A DNA stretch of 5,221 nucleotides, taken from Phycisphaerales bacterium (GTDB lineage: Bacteria > Planctomycetota > Phycisphaerae > Phycisphaerales > UBA1924). The stretch covers positions 1 through 5,221 of the forward strand of contig JAJDDL010000303.1 in NCBI GenBank assembly GCA_029260335.1, read 5' to 3'. The translations under genes were made by a program, and so were the position numbers. The notes beneath the pieces were generated by a model. It ran no database searches and had not been told where the DNA came from. It saw only the letters and a program-made list of their open reading frames with translations. Positions within the stretch are counted from its first letter, which is position 1; the number at the start of each line of letters is the position of its first letter. Shown here one piece after another: positions 1 to 4,810 of this stretch.

Positions 1-395
1 GCTTCGAGGTCGAAGTGGCGGACTACTTCGCAGTCCAAGGCCATGACCGAACGCCTGGGGATGGGTGAACCGGTGACCAGGGCCATGACCGAGATCGTGG
101 CGAAGGGGTCGTGGCCGAGTTCCGGCTCGTGATCGCCGGAGGTCTCCAGTGCGCGGATGCAGAGTTTATCGGACGGGTCAAACTGGCAGATCGCGAAGTT
201 GCGGCTATCGCGAATGAGCGTCTCGACGGTGTGGCCCTTGCGGACGGCGACGCTGATCAGGAGCGGTTCATCGGCACAGGCCTGGACCGACCGCACGAGG
301 CAGCCGTTGCGGTGTCCGTCGAAGGCCGAGGTGATACCGAAGACCCCTGTAGGGAGCTGACCCAAGGCGTCGACAATGTTCTGTGGATACTCCAT
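1..395 (-). CDS. Flavin reductase domain protein (5' part; gene cut by left edge)
   Basis: The reading frame opens with ATG at 395-393 and stays open to base 1, giving 131 complete codons and no stop, so the C-terminus lies outside the window. The N-terminal half reads like the FMN-binding split-barrel flavin reductase family: LPTGVFGITS at residues 14-23, then NGCLVRSVQACADEPLLIS at about 30-48, where the family has its substrate/FMN-contacting loop and conserved D-x-P, then a Lys/His-containing strand and the helix TVETLIRDSRNFAIC at 56-70. Family members bind FMN and either reduce it with NAD(P)H or act as small oxidoreductases; the partner here cannot be told. A GGTGA stretch about 8 bases upstream is a weak ribosome site, and no other in-frame ATG or GTG lies close by. 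No signal peptide is visible, so it is probably cytoplasmic. It is divergent from mraZ across a 233-base gap. Family assignment is confident; the exact function is not. Confidence 0.85.
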   Translation of the reverse strand, partial: MEYPQNIVDALGQLPTGVFGITSAFDGHRNGCLVRSVQACADEPLLISVAVRKGHTVETLIRDSRNFAICQFDPSDKLCIRALETSGDHEPELGHDPFATISVMALVTGSPIPRRSVMALDCEVVRHFDLE

Positions 396-482
396 GGTGG
401 CGTCACCAAATCGCCGCCGCCCGGGAAACCCCGAGACCTCTCTTCTCTTAAGGTGAGGCCCAACCGGGAGCGTGGCAAGCCT

Positions 483-525
483 CATCGACAGGATTGAGCA
501 CTGATTTGTGCCAAACCTGTCGATG
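483..525. repeat. Long imperfect inverted repeat / hairpin between flavin reductase gene and mraZ
   Basis: CATCGACAGG (483-492) is the exact reverse complement of CCTGTCGATG (516-525). Inside it, after one A-A mismatch, TTG (494-496) pairs with CAA (512-514) and GCAC (498-501) pairs with GTGC (508-511), leaving one bulged A and a 6-base loop. That makes about 17 base pairs. Neither strand has a T-run after the stem, so it is not an intrinsic terminator. It lies about 88 bases upstream of the flavin reductase start and about 45 bases upstream of the mraZ -35 element. It could be an operator or part of a 5' leader on the minus strand; the role is unknown. Confidence 0.6.
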
Positions 526-564
526 GCTGTGGATTCATGGCCCATCGCCGCCGATTCTACCCAA

Positions 565-594
565 AATGAGTTGCAAAGTGTGGCAAAGTGTGTA
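565..594 (+). promoter_or_regulatory. Three tandem 10-bp MraZ-type operator boxes
   Basis: Three direct repeats follow each other with a 10-bp period: AATGAGTTGC (565-574), AAAGTGTGGC (575-584) and AAAGTGTGTA (585-594). The second and third share eight leading bases; the first matches the second at 7 of 10. The core AAAGTGT with a 3-base spacer agrees with the box described for MraZ of Mycoplasma, and the 10-bp helical phasing agrees with the repeated GTGG-type boxes of E. coli MraZ. The array covers the promoter spacer directly upstream of mraZ, so autoregulation is the natural reading. Confidence 0.75.
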
Positions 595-598
595 TGAT
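571..598 (+). promoter_or_regulatory. Probable sigma70-type promoter of mraZ
   Basis: TTGCAA (571-576) and TATGAT (593-598) match the -35 and -10 consensus at 4 of 6 and 5 of 6 bases, with a 16-base spacer. Transcription would start near base 605. That leaves about 24 untranslated bases before the GTG at 629 and room for the GAGG ribosome site at 616-619. The MraZ-type boxes fill the spacer and overlap both elements, so bound MraZ could compete with RNA polymerase. Confidence 0.55.
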
Positions 599-628
599 TC
601 CCAGATATGAACCGTGAGGCATTCCTCT

Positions 629-1084
629 GTGTTGTTCCTGGGCACGACAGAACTGATCATCGATACCAAGGGCCGGTTGGCTATCCCTGCAAAGTACCGG
701 AATCGTTGGGATCCAGCGACCGATGGAGCGGGTTGGGTGATAGTCCCTTGGCCGGGCGGTGTGCTGAGGCTTTATACCGAGGGCCAGTTCGAGCGGCTGA
801 CAGCCCGCCTGGACGAGTCACTGATGCCAAGCGAACAACAGGCGGAACTGGACGCCCAGTTCTTTGGGCAGGCCGAGACGCTGAGCCCCGATTCAGCTGG
901 CAGGATCACGCTGCCCAAGTCGCACGTGAAGCGTTGCGAGTTGCCAAACGAGGTTGTGCTGGTCGGGGCGCGCAATCGCCTGGAAATAAGGGCCCGCGAG
1001 GGCTGGCAGAGCAACAGCGACGAGCGGTTCGAGCGGTTGCCCGAGCTCGTGGAACGGATCGAAGCCAGGAAGGCAGATGGATGA
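629..1084 (+). CDS. mraZ: Transcriptional regulator MraZ
   Basis: MraZ is a DNA-binding protein built from two SpoVT/AbrB-type half-barrels; it forms a ring and controls the division and cell wall cluster promoter, usually including its own gene. Both halves are visible. The first has IDTKGRLAIPAKYR at residues 11-24 (the D-x-K-G-R motif); the second has D88, GRITLP at 91-96 and the strand VVLVGARNRLEI at 109-120, followed by a helical, charged tail. At 151 residues it has normal family length. I prefer GTG at 629: GAGG (616-619) lies 9 bases upstream, and the protein then begins MLFLG, as family members do. A GTG at 614 would add five residues but has no ribosome site. The gene sits behind operator-like boxes. 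Unusually, no rsmH follows; a tiny frame overlaps its stop codon and then comes a terminator. Cytoplasmic, nucleoid-associated regulator. Confidence 0.93.
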   Translation: MLFLGTTELIIDTKGRLAIPAKYRNRWDPATDGAGWVIVPWPGGVLRLYTEGQFERLTARLDESLMPSEQQAELDAQFFGQAETLSPDSAGRITLPKSHVKRCELPNEVVLVGARNRLEIRAREGWQSNSDERFERLPELVERIEARKADG

Positions 1085-1134
1085 CTCGCCCAGAGCGCGC
1101 CAGGAGGGAGGCGTTCGGGCGAAACGAGGGCTGA
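1081..1134 (+). CDS. Possible 17-codon micro-ORF overlapping the mraZ stop (ATGA)
   Basis: The ATG at 1081-1083 overlaps the mraZ TGA (1082-1084), the usual sign of translational coupling, and AGGAAGG (1067-1073) stands 7 bases upstream as a good ribosome site. The frame encodes 17 residues, very rich in Arg and Glu, and stops at 1132-1134. A second ATG at 1077 in another frame gives 34 codons but is only 3 bases from the same site. Neither product resembles RsmH or any family I know. It could be a degenerate remnant of a former downstream gene, a real coupled peptide, or chance in G+C-rich sequence. Confidence 0.2.
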   Translation: MTRPERARREAFGRNEG

Positions 1135-1280
1135 GGCCCGCTCGGCGGGATCGAACGGAGACGCGCGATCCATGCCATTGACCTAGGTTTGGTTGGGACG
1201 AGAAGTGAGTCGTCGAGACGGTGGCCGCCCTCGCAAGGACGCGGGAGCATTGCTTCACCGGATCGCGCCCCAACACGCAA
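1135..1280 (+). other. Non-coding stretch downstream of mraZ with paired segments
   Basis: No convincing gene lies here on either strand; together with the flanking leader region the gene-poor stretch runs from 1085 to 1511. GCGCGATCC (1163-1171) is the exact reverse complement of GGATCGCGC (1260-1268), giving a possible 9-bp closing stem around about 90 bases. Inside, CCGC-CCT pairs with AGG-GCGG around a CGCA loop (about 1225-1244) with a two-base bulge. The block leads straight into the terminator at 1281. It may be a structured mraZ 3' UTR or a small RNA. It does not match tRNA, SRP RNA, tmRNA or RNase P RNA signatures that I could check by eye. Confidence 0.3.
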
Positions 1281-1314
1281 AGACGCTCGGTCCAGGGGCC
1301 GAGCGTCTCTTTTT
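1281..1314 (+). terminator. Strong intrinsic terminator after mraZ
   Basis: AGACGCTCGG (1281-1290) pairs perfectly with CCGAGCGTCT (1299-1308) over 10 bp around an 8-base loop and is followed by CTTTTT (1309-1314). It ends the mraZ transcript about 200 bases past the stop codon and isolates mraZ from the lipoprotein gene. Confidence 0.9.
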
Positions 1315-1440
1315 CTGACTGCAAAAGGACCCAAAACTCGCTGCCCGATAAGCGTTGATCGGTAATCGGGGTGAACCAGTTCCGAACAAAGATCGCGCGA
1401 GGGGGCGTATGTTCGGGTAGGATGGACCAGGATCGATACC

Positions 1441-1476
1441 TGCCAACGAGGCAGAATCAAGGCTTGCCAACGAGGC
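1441..1476 (+). repeat. 12-bp direct repeat in the lipoprotein gene leader
   Basis: TGCCAACGAGGC occurs at 1441-1452 and again at 1465-1476, 24 bp start to start, about two helical turns. A shorter GGACCAG pair (1424-1430 and 1478-1484) flanks the unit. The copies sit 36-71 bases upstream of the lipoprotein start and could be a tandem operator or a leader RNA element. The rest of 1318-1440 shows no convincing promoter: GAACAA (1384-1389) with CGTATG (1406-1411) loosely resembles an ECF-sigma promoter, and TAGGAT (1418-1423) is a poor -10 without a matching -35. Confidence 0.5.
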
Positions 1477-1511
1477 GGGACCAGTCAGAACCACACGAAA
1501 GGGGCTTAGAC

Positions 1512-1670
1512 ATGAAGAAGACACTTGCATTGATCGCGCTCACCGGCCTTGGATTTACTCTTGGCGCCTGCAAGGGCGAAGAGGGCGACGCCAAGGACGA
1601 CGCGGCCGACACCGCCGGTGATGTGGCTGATGAGGCGAAGGACGGCGCCGACGACGCCACCGGCGGCTGA
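1512..1670 (+). CDS. Small acidic lipoprotein, 52 residues, unknown function
   Basis: The product starts MKKTLALIALTGLGFTLGAC: a basic N-terminus, a hydrophobic core and the lipobox L-G-A-C with the modified cysteine at residue 20. It should be processed by signal peptidase II and anchored as a lipoprotein. Lys follows the cysteine. The mature part is only 33 residues and almost entirely Asp, Glu, Ala, Gly, Lys and Thr, with 12 acidic and 3 basic residues, in a loose Ala/Asp repeat such as DDAADTAGDVADEAKDGADDA broken by no aromatic residue. It is therefore likely helical or disordered, somewhat like LEA-type or entericidin-size lipoproteins, but I see no true family match. The ATG at 1512 is preferred because AAAGGGG (1498-1504) lies 7 bases upstream and the signal peptide begins there; an earlier in-frame GTG at 1371 would bury the signal. 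It has its own terminator, so it is a single-gene unit. Confidence 0.8.
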   Translation: MKKTLALIALTGLGFTLGACKGEEGDAKDDAADTAGDVADEAKDGADDATGG

Positions 1671-1696
1671 ATCCGCATTGATCAGAGATCAAGGGA

Positions 1697-1727
1697 CCGC
1701 TCACCTGTTCAGGTGAGCGGTTTTTTT
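1697..1727 (+). terminator. Strong intrinsic terminator of the lipoprotein gene
   Basis: CCGCTCACCT (1697-1706) pairs perfectly with AGGTGAGCGG (1711-1720) around a GTTC tetraloop, followed by seven T residues (1721-1727). It acts on the plus strand. The stop codon of the convergent minus-strand gene (TAA at 1728-1726) overlaps the end of the T-tract, so the same hairpin forms immediately downstream of that gene too, but with no T-run in that direction. Confidence 0.93.
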
Positions 1728-2640
1728 ATGCGCGTGGCGTTTTCGAGTTGGCGGCTTGTTGCTCTGCGATCGCGTTGGACACAGCGGTCAGGAACGGCTC
1801 GAGGCGCACGCCGGAGGTACGGCGGAGGTAGATGCCTACGGGGCGTCCGCCGACGTCGACGCCGACGAAGCGGCGGAAGGCCGAGCGTGTGAGGCCGACG
1901 CCGATAAACAGTGGGATTGTGCCGAGGCTGACAAGCAAGGGCGTGGATGCGTCGAGGCCGGCGGGAAGGACTGTGGATGAGCTGAGCGCAGACATGGAGA
2001 TTGCACTGACGATCGAGAGTGTGAAGAGCGAGAGGGACGAGGCGGTAACGAGCGAGCCGAGGATGAGTTGGAGCACCCAGAGGTGCGGCATGACTCGGAC
2101 GGTGTCGACTGTTGAGAGCTGAACGATGGTGAGATTAGAGCTGATCATGGATCGCTCTTGGGAGATGAGGCGTTTGTTGGTGAGCGTGAGGCGTCGACGG
2201 CTGGCGAAGAAGATGCCGCGCAGGCCTACTTCGCTTGGCTTGGCGTCGAAGGTTTCGATCACGTGCTCGCCTGTGAGGAGTTGGATGTCTGGGGTTGCGC
2301 GCGAGCTTGTTCGAACGCGGTCTACGGGAGCGACGGCATCCTGATCGGCGAACTCTTCGGGAGCGCCTTCTATTTGCGGGACGTCCGGCGCTTGGATGAC
2401 TGGGGGTCGGCTTGGCGCAGGGGTTGGAGCTCGCGCAGGGGTGGCGTGCAGGCCTCGGCCTTGCTTGTGGGTGACTTTCTGTTCGCGCTCGGCGGTGCGA
2501 TCGACAACGCGGCTGATGAGGATGCCCTTGCTTGCGGCGAAGTCGGCGGCGTCGGTCTCGGTCTCGGCCTCGACCTGGAGGCGGGCGGGCTCGCCGGATT
2601 CGCGATAGGCACCCAGGACTTCGTATTCGCGCCATGACAT
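1726..2640 (-). CDS. Membrane protein with N-terminal small module and PH-like domain interrupted by a two-helix membrane segment
   Basis: I do not know a named family for the whole protein (304 residues from the ATG at 2640). Residues 4-47 (REYEVLGAYRESGEP then LQVEAETETDAADFAASKG) form a small module of strands plus a helix, like short N-terminal modules seen before membrane domains in planctomycetes. Residues about 50-120 are a Pro/Ala/Arg/Glu-rich, probably disordered linker. From about 122, GEHVIETF, RRRLTLTNKRLISQERS and LSTVDTVRV resemble the strands of a bacterial PH domain (bPH/YdbT-like 'LTNKRLI' motif). Hydrophobic segments at about 187-216 and 233-251 follow, then a strand GRPVGIYLR and the helix LEPFLTAVSNAIAEQ, which would close the PH fold. 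The membrane hairpin therefore appears inserted in the domain. An AAGG only 2 bases before the ATG is poorly spaced, but extending upstream adds only low-complexity sequence. It is convergent with the lipoprotein gene and divergent from ytoQ. Confidence 0.8.
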   Translation of the reverse strand: MSWREYEVLGAYRESGEPARLQVEAETETDAADFAASKGILISRVVDRTAEREQKVTHKQGRGLHATPARAPTPAPSRPPVIQAPDVPQIEGAPEEFADQDAVAPVDRVRTSSRATPDIQLLTGEHVIETFDAKPSEVGLRGIFFASRRRLTLTNKRLISQERSMISSNLTIVQLSTVDTVRVMPHLWVLQLILGSLVTASSLSLFTLSIVSAISMSALSSSTVLPAGLDASTPLLVSLGTIPLFIGVGLTRSAFRRFVGVDVGGRPVGIYLRRTSGVRLEPFLTAVSNAIAEQQAANSKTPRA

Positions 2641-2705
2641 TGCCTTAGGGTACGTAGCGCGGGAGTTGGATGTTGCGGGCCAAAGGCACTGGGCTCGCCC
2701 ACCTC

Positions 2706-2730
2706 CCCCCACTGCTGGGCAAGCTGGGGG
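2706..2730. repeat. Imperfect inverted repeat in the divergent intergenic region
   Basis: CCCCCA (2706-2711) pairs with TGGGGG (2725-2730), and GCT (2714-2716) with AGC (2722-2724), around a GGGCA loop, with a two-base bulge. No T-run follows on either strand, so it is not a terminator. It lies 52-76 bases upstream of ytoQ and could be a REP-like dispersed element or an operator. Confidence 0.4.
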
Positions 2731-2781
2731 ATCTGCTTTGTGGTGGCGCGCCTTTGATTTGGTCTAACGGAGGAGGCTGTG

Positions 2782-3234
2782 ATGGCAGATGGGCATGAGT
2801 GGGACGTGTATCTGGCCGGGGAGATCCATAGCGATTGGCGCGAGCGGATTATCGAGGGAGCCGAGGGATTGGATATCGCGTTCAGCTCACCTGTGACCGA
2901 TCACGATGCGAGCGATGATGTGGGGGTGCGGACGCTTGGTGCCGAGGCGAGTTCGTTTTGGAAGGATCACAAGGGCGCGAAGATCAACGCGATTCGCACG
3001 CGCACGGCGATCGAACGTGCGGACCTGGTAGTGGTTCGGTTTGGTGAGAAGTATCGGCAGTGGAACGCGGCGTTTGACGCGGGGTATGCGGTAGCGAATG
3101 GGATCCCGATTGTGACGTTGCATCCGGAGGAGCATGATCATGCTTTGAAGGAGGTGGATGGGGCGGCGCAGGCGGTGTGTCGGACGGCGGAGCAGGTGGT
3201 GGAGATTCTGCGGTATGTGACTGAGCAGGGGTGA
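2782..3234 (+). CDS. ytoQ: YtoQ family protein (nucleoside 2-deoxyribosyltransferase-like)
   Basis: The 150-residue product matches Bacillus YtoQ along its length: VYLAGEIHSDWRE at 9-21, the HD-S-D stretch at 41-46, KDHKGAKINAIRTRTAIERADLVVVRFGEKYRQWNAAFDAGYAVANGIPIV spread over 61-111, and a Pro-Glu then His-x-Leu-Lys-Glu segment near 115-124. The family is placed in the nucleoside deoxyribosyltransferase-like superfamily, which has a Rossmann-type fold. By inference, D99 in the FDAGYA motif sits where true deoxyribosyltransferases carry the catalytic Glu; Bacillus YtoQ also has Asp there, so the activity remains unproven. No signal peptide or membrane segment: cytoplasmic. ATG at 2782 is chosen because AGGAGG (2771-2776) is 5 bases upstream; the adjacent GTG at 2779 would be only 2 bases away. 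The oxidoreductase gene follows 132 bases later on the same strand without an obvious terminator between. Confidence 0.9.
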   Translation: MADGHEWDVYLAGEIHSDWRERIIEGAEGLDIAFSSPVTDHDASDDVGVRTLGAEASSFWKDHKGAKINAIRTRTAIERADLVVVRFGEKYRQWNAAFDAGYAVANGIPIVTLHPEEHDHALKEVDGAAQAVCRTAEQVVEILRYVTEQG

Positions 3235-3265
3235 TGTTGGTTTGGACCGGGTTTGGAGCCGACGG

Positions 3266-3293
3266 CACCGACCTGCTAAAGCCGAGGTTGGTG
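3266..3293. promoter_or_regulatory. Imperfect palindrome upstream of the oxidoreductase gene (candidate operator)
   Basis: CACCGACCT (3266-3274) and AGGTTGGTG (3285-3293) are reverse complements at 8 of 9 positions (a G-U pair in RNA), separated by 10 bases. No T-run follows, so it is not an intrinsic terminator for ytoQ. About 14 bases downstream is TACACT (3307-3312), a possible -10 element, so the palindrome would cover the -35 zone of a promoter for the oxidoreductase gene. Confidence 0.35.
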
Positions 3294-3366
3294 GCACGGG
3301 AGTTGATACACTGGGCGGACGGCGGGCTTGGAGGCCGTTGGGGTGGATGTCAATAGGGAGTTTTCG

Positions 3367-4692
3367 ATGAGTCAGACTACGCGTAGGCAGTTTCTTGCGA
3401 CCTCTTCATCGGCCGTCGTCGGGACGAGCCTTGCCGGGACGAGTTTGGCCGGTTCGCTCGGCAAGTTCGCGTATGCGGGCGGGAGTGATGAGGTTCGGGT
3501 GGCGCTCGTTGGGTGCGGTGGACGCGGGACCGGAGCCGTGGCGCAGATTTTCAATACGTCGGGGAGCACGAAGCTGGTCGCGGCGGCGGACGCGTTTCGT
3601 GGGAAGGCCGATGCGGCGCTGGGGAATCTGCGGAATCACGACGCGGGGAGCGTCGATGTGCCCCAGGATCGGATCTTCACGGGGCTCGATGGGTACAAGC
3701 AGGCGATTGACTCAGATTGTGATCTGGTGGTGATCGCGACGCCGCCGGGGTTCAAGCCGCAGCAGTTTGAGTATGCGGTCAACTCGGGCAAGCACGTGTT
3801 TATGGAGAAACCGGTGGCGACCGATGCGCCGGGGATCCGGCGGGTGCTTGCTTCGGTTCAGGAATCCAAGCGCAGGAATCTGATGGTGGCGATCGGGCTC
3901 CAGCGACGGCATGAGCCGAAGTACATGGAGACGGTGAAGAGGATTCATGACGGGGCGATCGGCGATGTGATCTTGTCGCGCGTGTATTGGAACGGCGGCG
4001 GGATCTGGTATCGCGATCGCCAGCCGGGTCAGACCGAGATGGGCTTTCAATGCGACAACTGGTACCACTTCAACTGGATTTGCGGCGATCAGATCGTCGA
4101 GCAGCACATCCACAACCTCGACGTTGGCTGTTGGGTGAAGGGCTCGTATCCGGTTGAGTGCAATGGCATGGGCGGCGGCGAGATGCGTGTGGGAGGCGAT
4201 CGGACGAAGTCTCAGATCTTTGATCACACGTTCTGTGAGTACACGTTTGCCGATGGCACGAAGATGATGAGCCAGGGGCGGCATCTGGATGGGGGCTGGA
4301 TTAATGTGAGTGAAGCCGTGCATGGGTCGAAGGGCACGGCGAATCCGTCTGGGTCAATCGCGGGTGCGAATCCTTGGCGGTTTGAGGGTCGGAGCCCTGC
4401 GGGTCATCAGCAGGAGCAGCACGATTTGATCGAGGCGCTTGTGCGCGGTGATATTTACAATGAGGGCGAGTATGGCGCGCACTCGACGTTTACGGCGATC
4501 TTGGGTCGCGAGGCGTGCTATAGCGGGAAGGTCTTGAAGTGGGACGAGTTGCTTGCTCGGGGTCGGAATTTGGCGCCGGGGATTGATGATTACACGATGG
4601 ACTCGACGCCGCCGACGATGCCGGGGCCTGATGGTCAGTATCCGGTGCCGGTGCCTGGGAAGTACAGTCCGTTTGAGGGTGAGAAGGGTTGA
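3367..4692 (+). CDS. Tat-exported Gfo/Idh/MocA family oxidoreductase
   Basis: This 441-residue protein belongs to the Gfo/Idh/MocA family of NAD(P)-dependent sugar, inositol and related oxidoreductases. A twin-arginine signal opens it: TTRRQFLATSSSAVVG at residues 4-19, with RR at 6-7, and an AYA-type cleavage site near 35-37. The Rossmann domain follows with VALVGCGGRGTGAV at 45-58, an acidic residue near the end of strand 2 (D76), VVIATPP at 121-127 and the hallmark EKP at 147-149. The C-terminal alpha/beta domain carries DQIVEQHIHNLDVGCW at 241-256, with the conserved Asp and His of the active site, as in the Tat-bearing planctomycete subgroup. It should act in the periplasm, probably with tightly bound cofactor, on a sugar derivative that cannot be deduced. 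ATG at 3367 is chosen because AGGGAG (3355-3360) lies 6 bases upstream and the Tat signal begins there; an earlier GTG-type start only adds an unrelated extension. A terminator follows at 4765. Confidence 0.93.
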   Translation: MSQTTRRQFLATSSSAVVGTSLAGTSLAGSLGKFAYAGGSDEVRVALVGCGGRGTGAVAQIFNTSGSTKLVAAADAFRGKADAALGNLRNHDAGSVDVPQDRIFTGLDGYKQAIDSDCDLVVIATPPGFKPQQFEYAVNSGKHVFMEKPVATDAPGIRRVLASVQESKRRNLMVAIGLQRRHEPKYMETVKRIHDGAIGDVILSRVYWNGGGIWYRDRQPGQTEMGFQCDNWYHFNWICGDQIVEQHIHNLDVGCWVKGSYPVECNGMGGGEMRVGGDRTKSQIFDHTFCEYTFADGTKMMSQGRHLDGGWINVSEAVHGSKGTANPSGSIAGANPWRFEGRSPAGHQQEQHDLIEALVRGDIYNEGEYGAHSTFTAILGREACYSGKVLKWDELLARGRNLAPGIDDYTMDSTPPTMPGPDGQYPVPVPGKYSPFEGEKG

Positions 4693-4697
4693 GATGG

Positions 4698-4721
4698 TTG
4701 GCCAGGGTGAATCCTGGCTAG
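4698..4721 (+). repeat. Short hairpin just after the oxidoreductase stop codon
   Basis: GCCAGG (4701-4706) pairs with CCTGGC (4713-4718) around a 6-base loop, with up to three more weak outer pairs. It starts 6 bases after the stop codon and has no T-run. It may protect the mRNA 3' end or mean nothing; the real terminator is further downstream. Confidence 0.4.
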
Positions 4722-4764
4722 CTGCTGGGCCTCGACAGGGGGCGCTGCATTTGAATCGACGAGG

Positions 4765-4791
4765 CCCGGGCTTGCGCCCGGGTTTCTTTTT
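4765..4791 (+). terminator. Intrinsic terminator of the oxidoreductase gene
   Basis: CCCGGGC (4765-4771) pairs with GCCCGGG (4776-4782) around a TTGC loop and is followed by TTTCTTTTT (4783-4791). The orientation suits the plus-strand oxidoreductase. Read on the minus strand the hairpin has no following T-run, so the convergent gene ending at 4811 has no clear terminator of its own. Confidence 0.9.
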
Positions 4792-4810
4792 ACCCGAGTT
4801 GGCACGCTGG

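Noticed and set aside
494..515. Possible sigma54 promoter on the minus strand (TGGCAC followed by GTGC)
   Set aside because: The GG to GC spacing is 11 bases, not the required 10, and the segment is already explained as the inner part of a hairpin.
607..1134. Open frame starting at the ATG at 607, in a different frame from mraZ
   Set aside because: It overlaps mraZ almost completely, has no ribosome site and encodes no recognisable domain. Only its last 17 codons, after the mraZ stop, are worth a note.
1135..1280. tRNA, SRP RNA, tmRNA or RNase P RNA in the gap after mraZ
   Set aside because: I found no cloverleaf arms with a T-loop motif and none of the conserved core sequences of the other RNAs; the stretch is also too short for RNase P RNA or tmRNA.
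906..1460. Long minus-strand open frame antisense to mraZ and the downstream region
   Set aside because: It runs across a strong terminator and lies opposite a confident gene; its composition is Arg/Ser/Pro-rich without any domain, typical of a shadow frame in G+C-rich DNA.
2158..2637. Plus-strand open frame of 159 codons opposite the PH-domain gene
   Set aside because: The minus-strand frame has membrane helices, a PH motif and a sensible start. The plus-strand product is Gly/Ala/Asp-rich with no recognisable motif.
3712..4323. Minus-strand open frame of 203 codons opposite the oxidoreductase gene
   Set aside because: It is antisense to a gene with clear catalytic motifs; the His/Pro/Leu/Arg-rich product is a mirror of the codon bias of the real gene.
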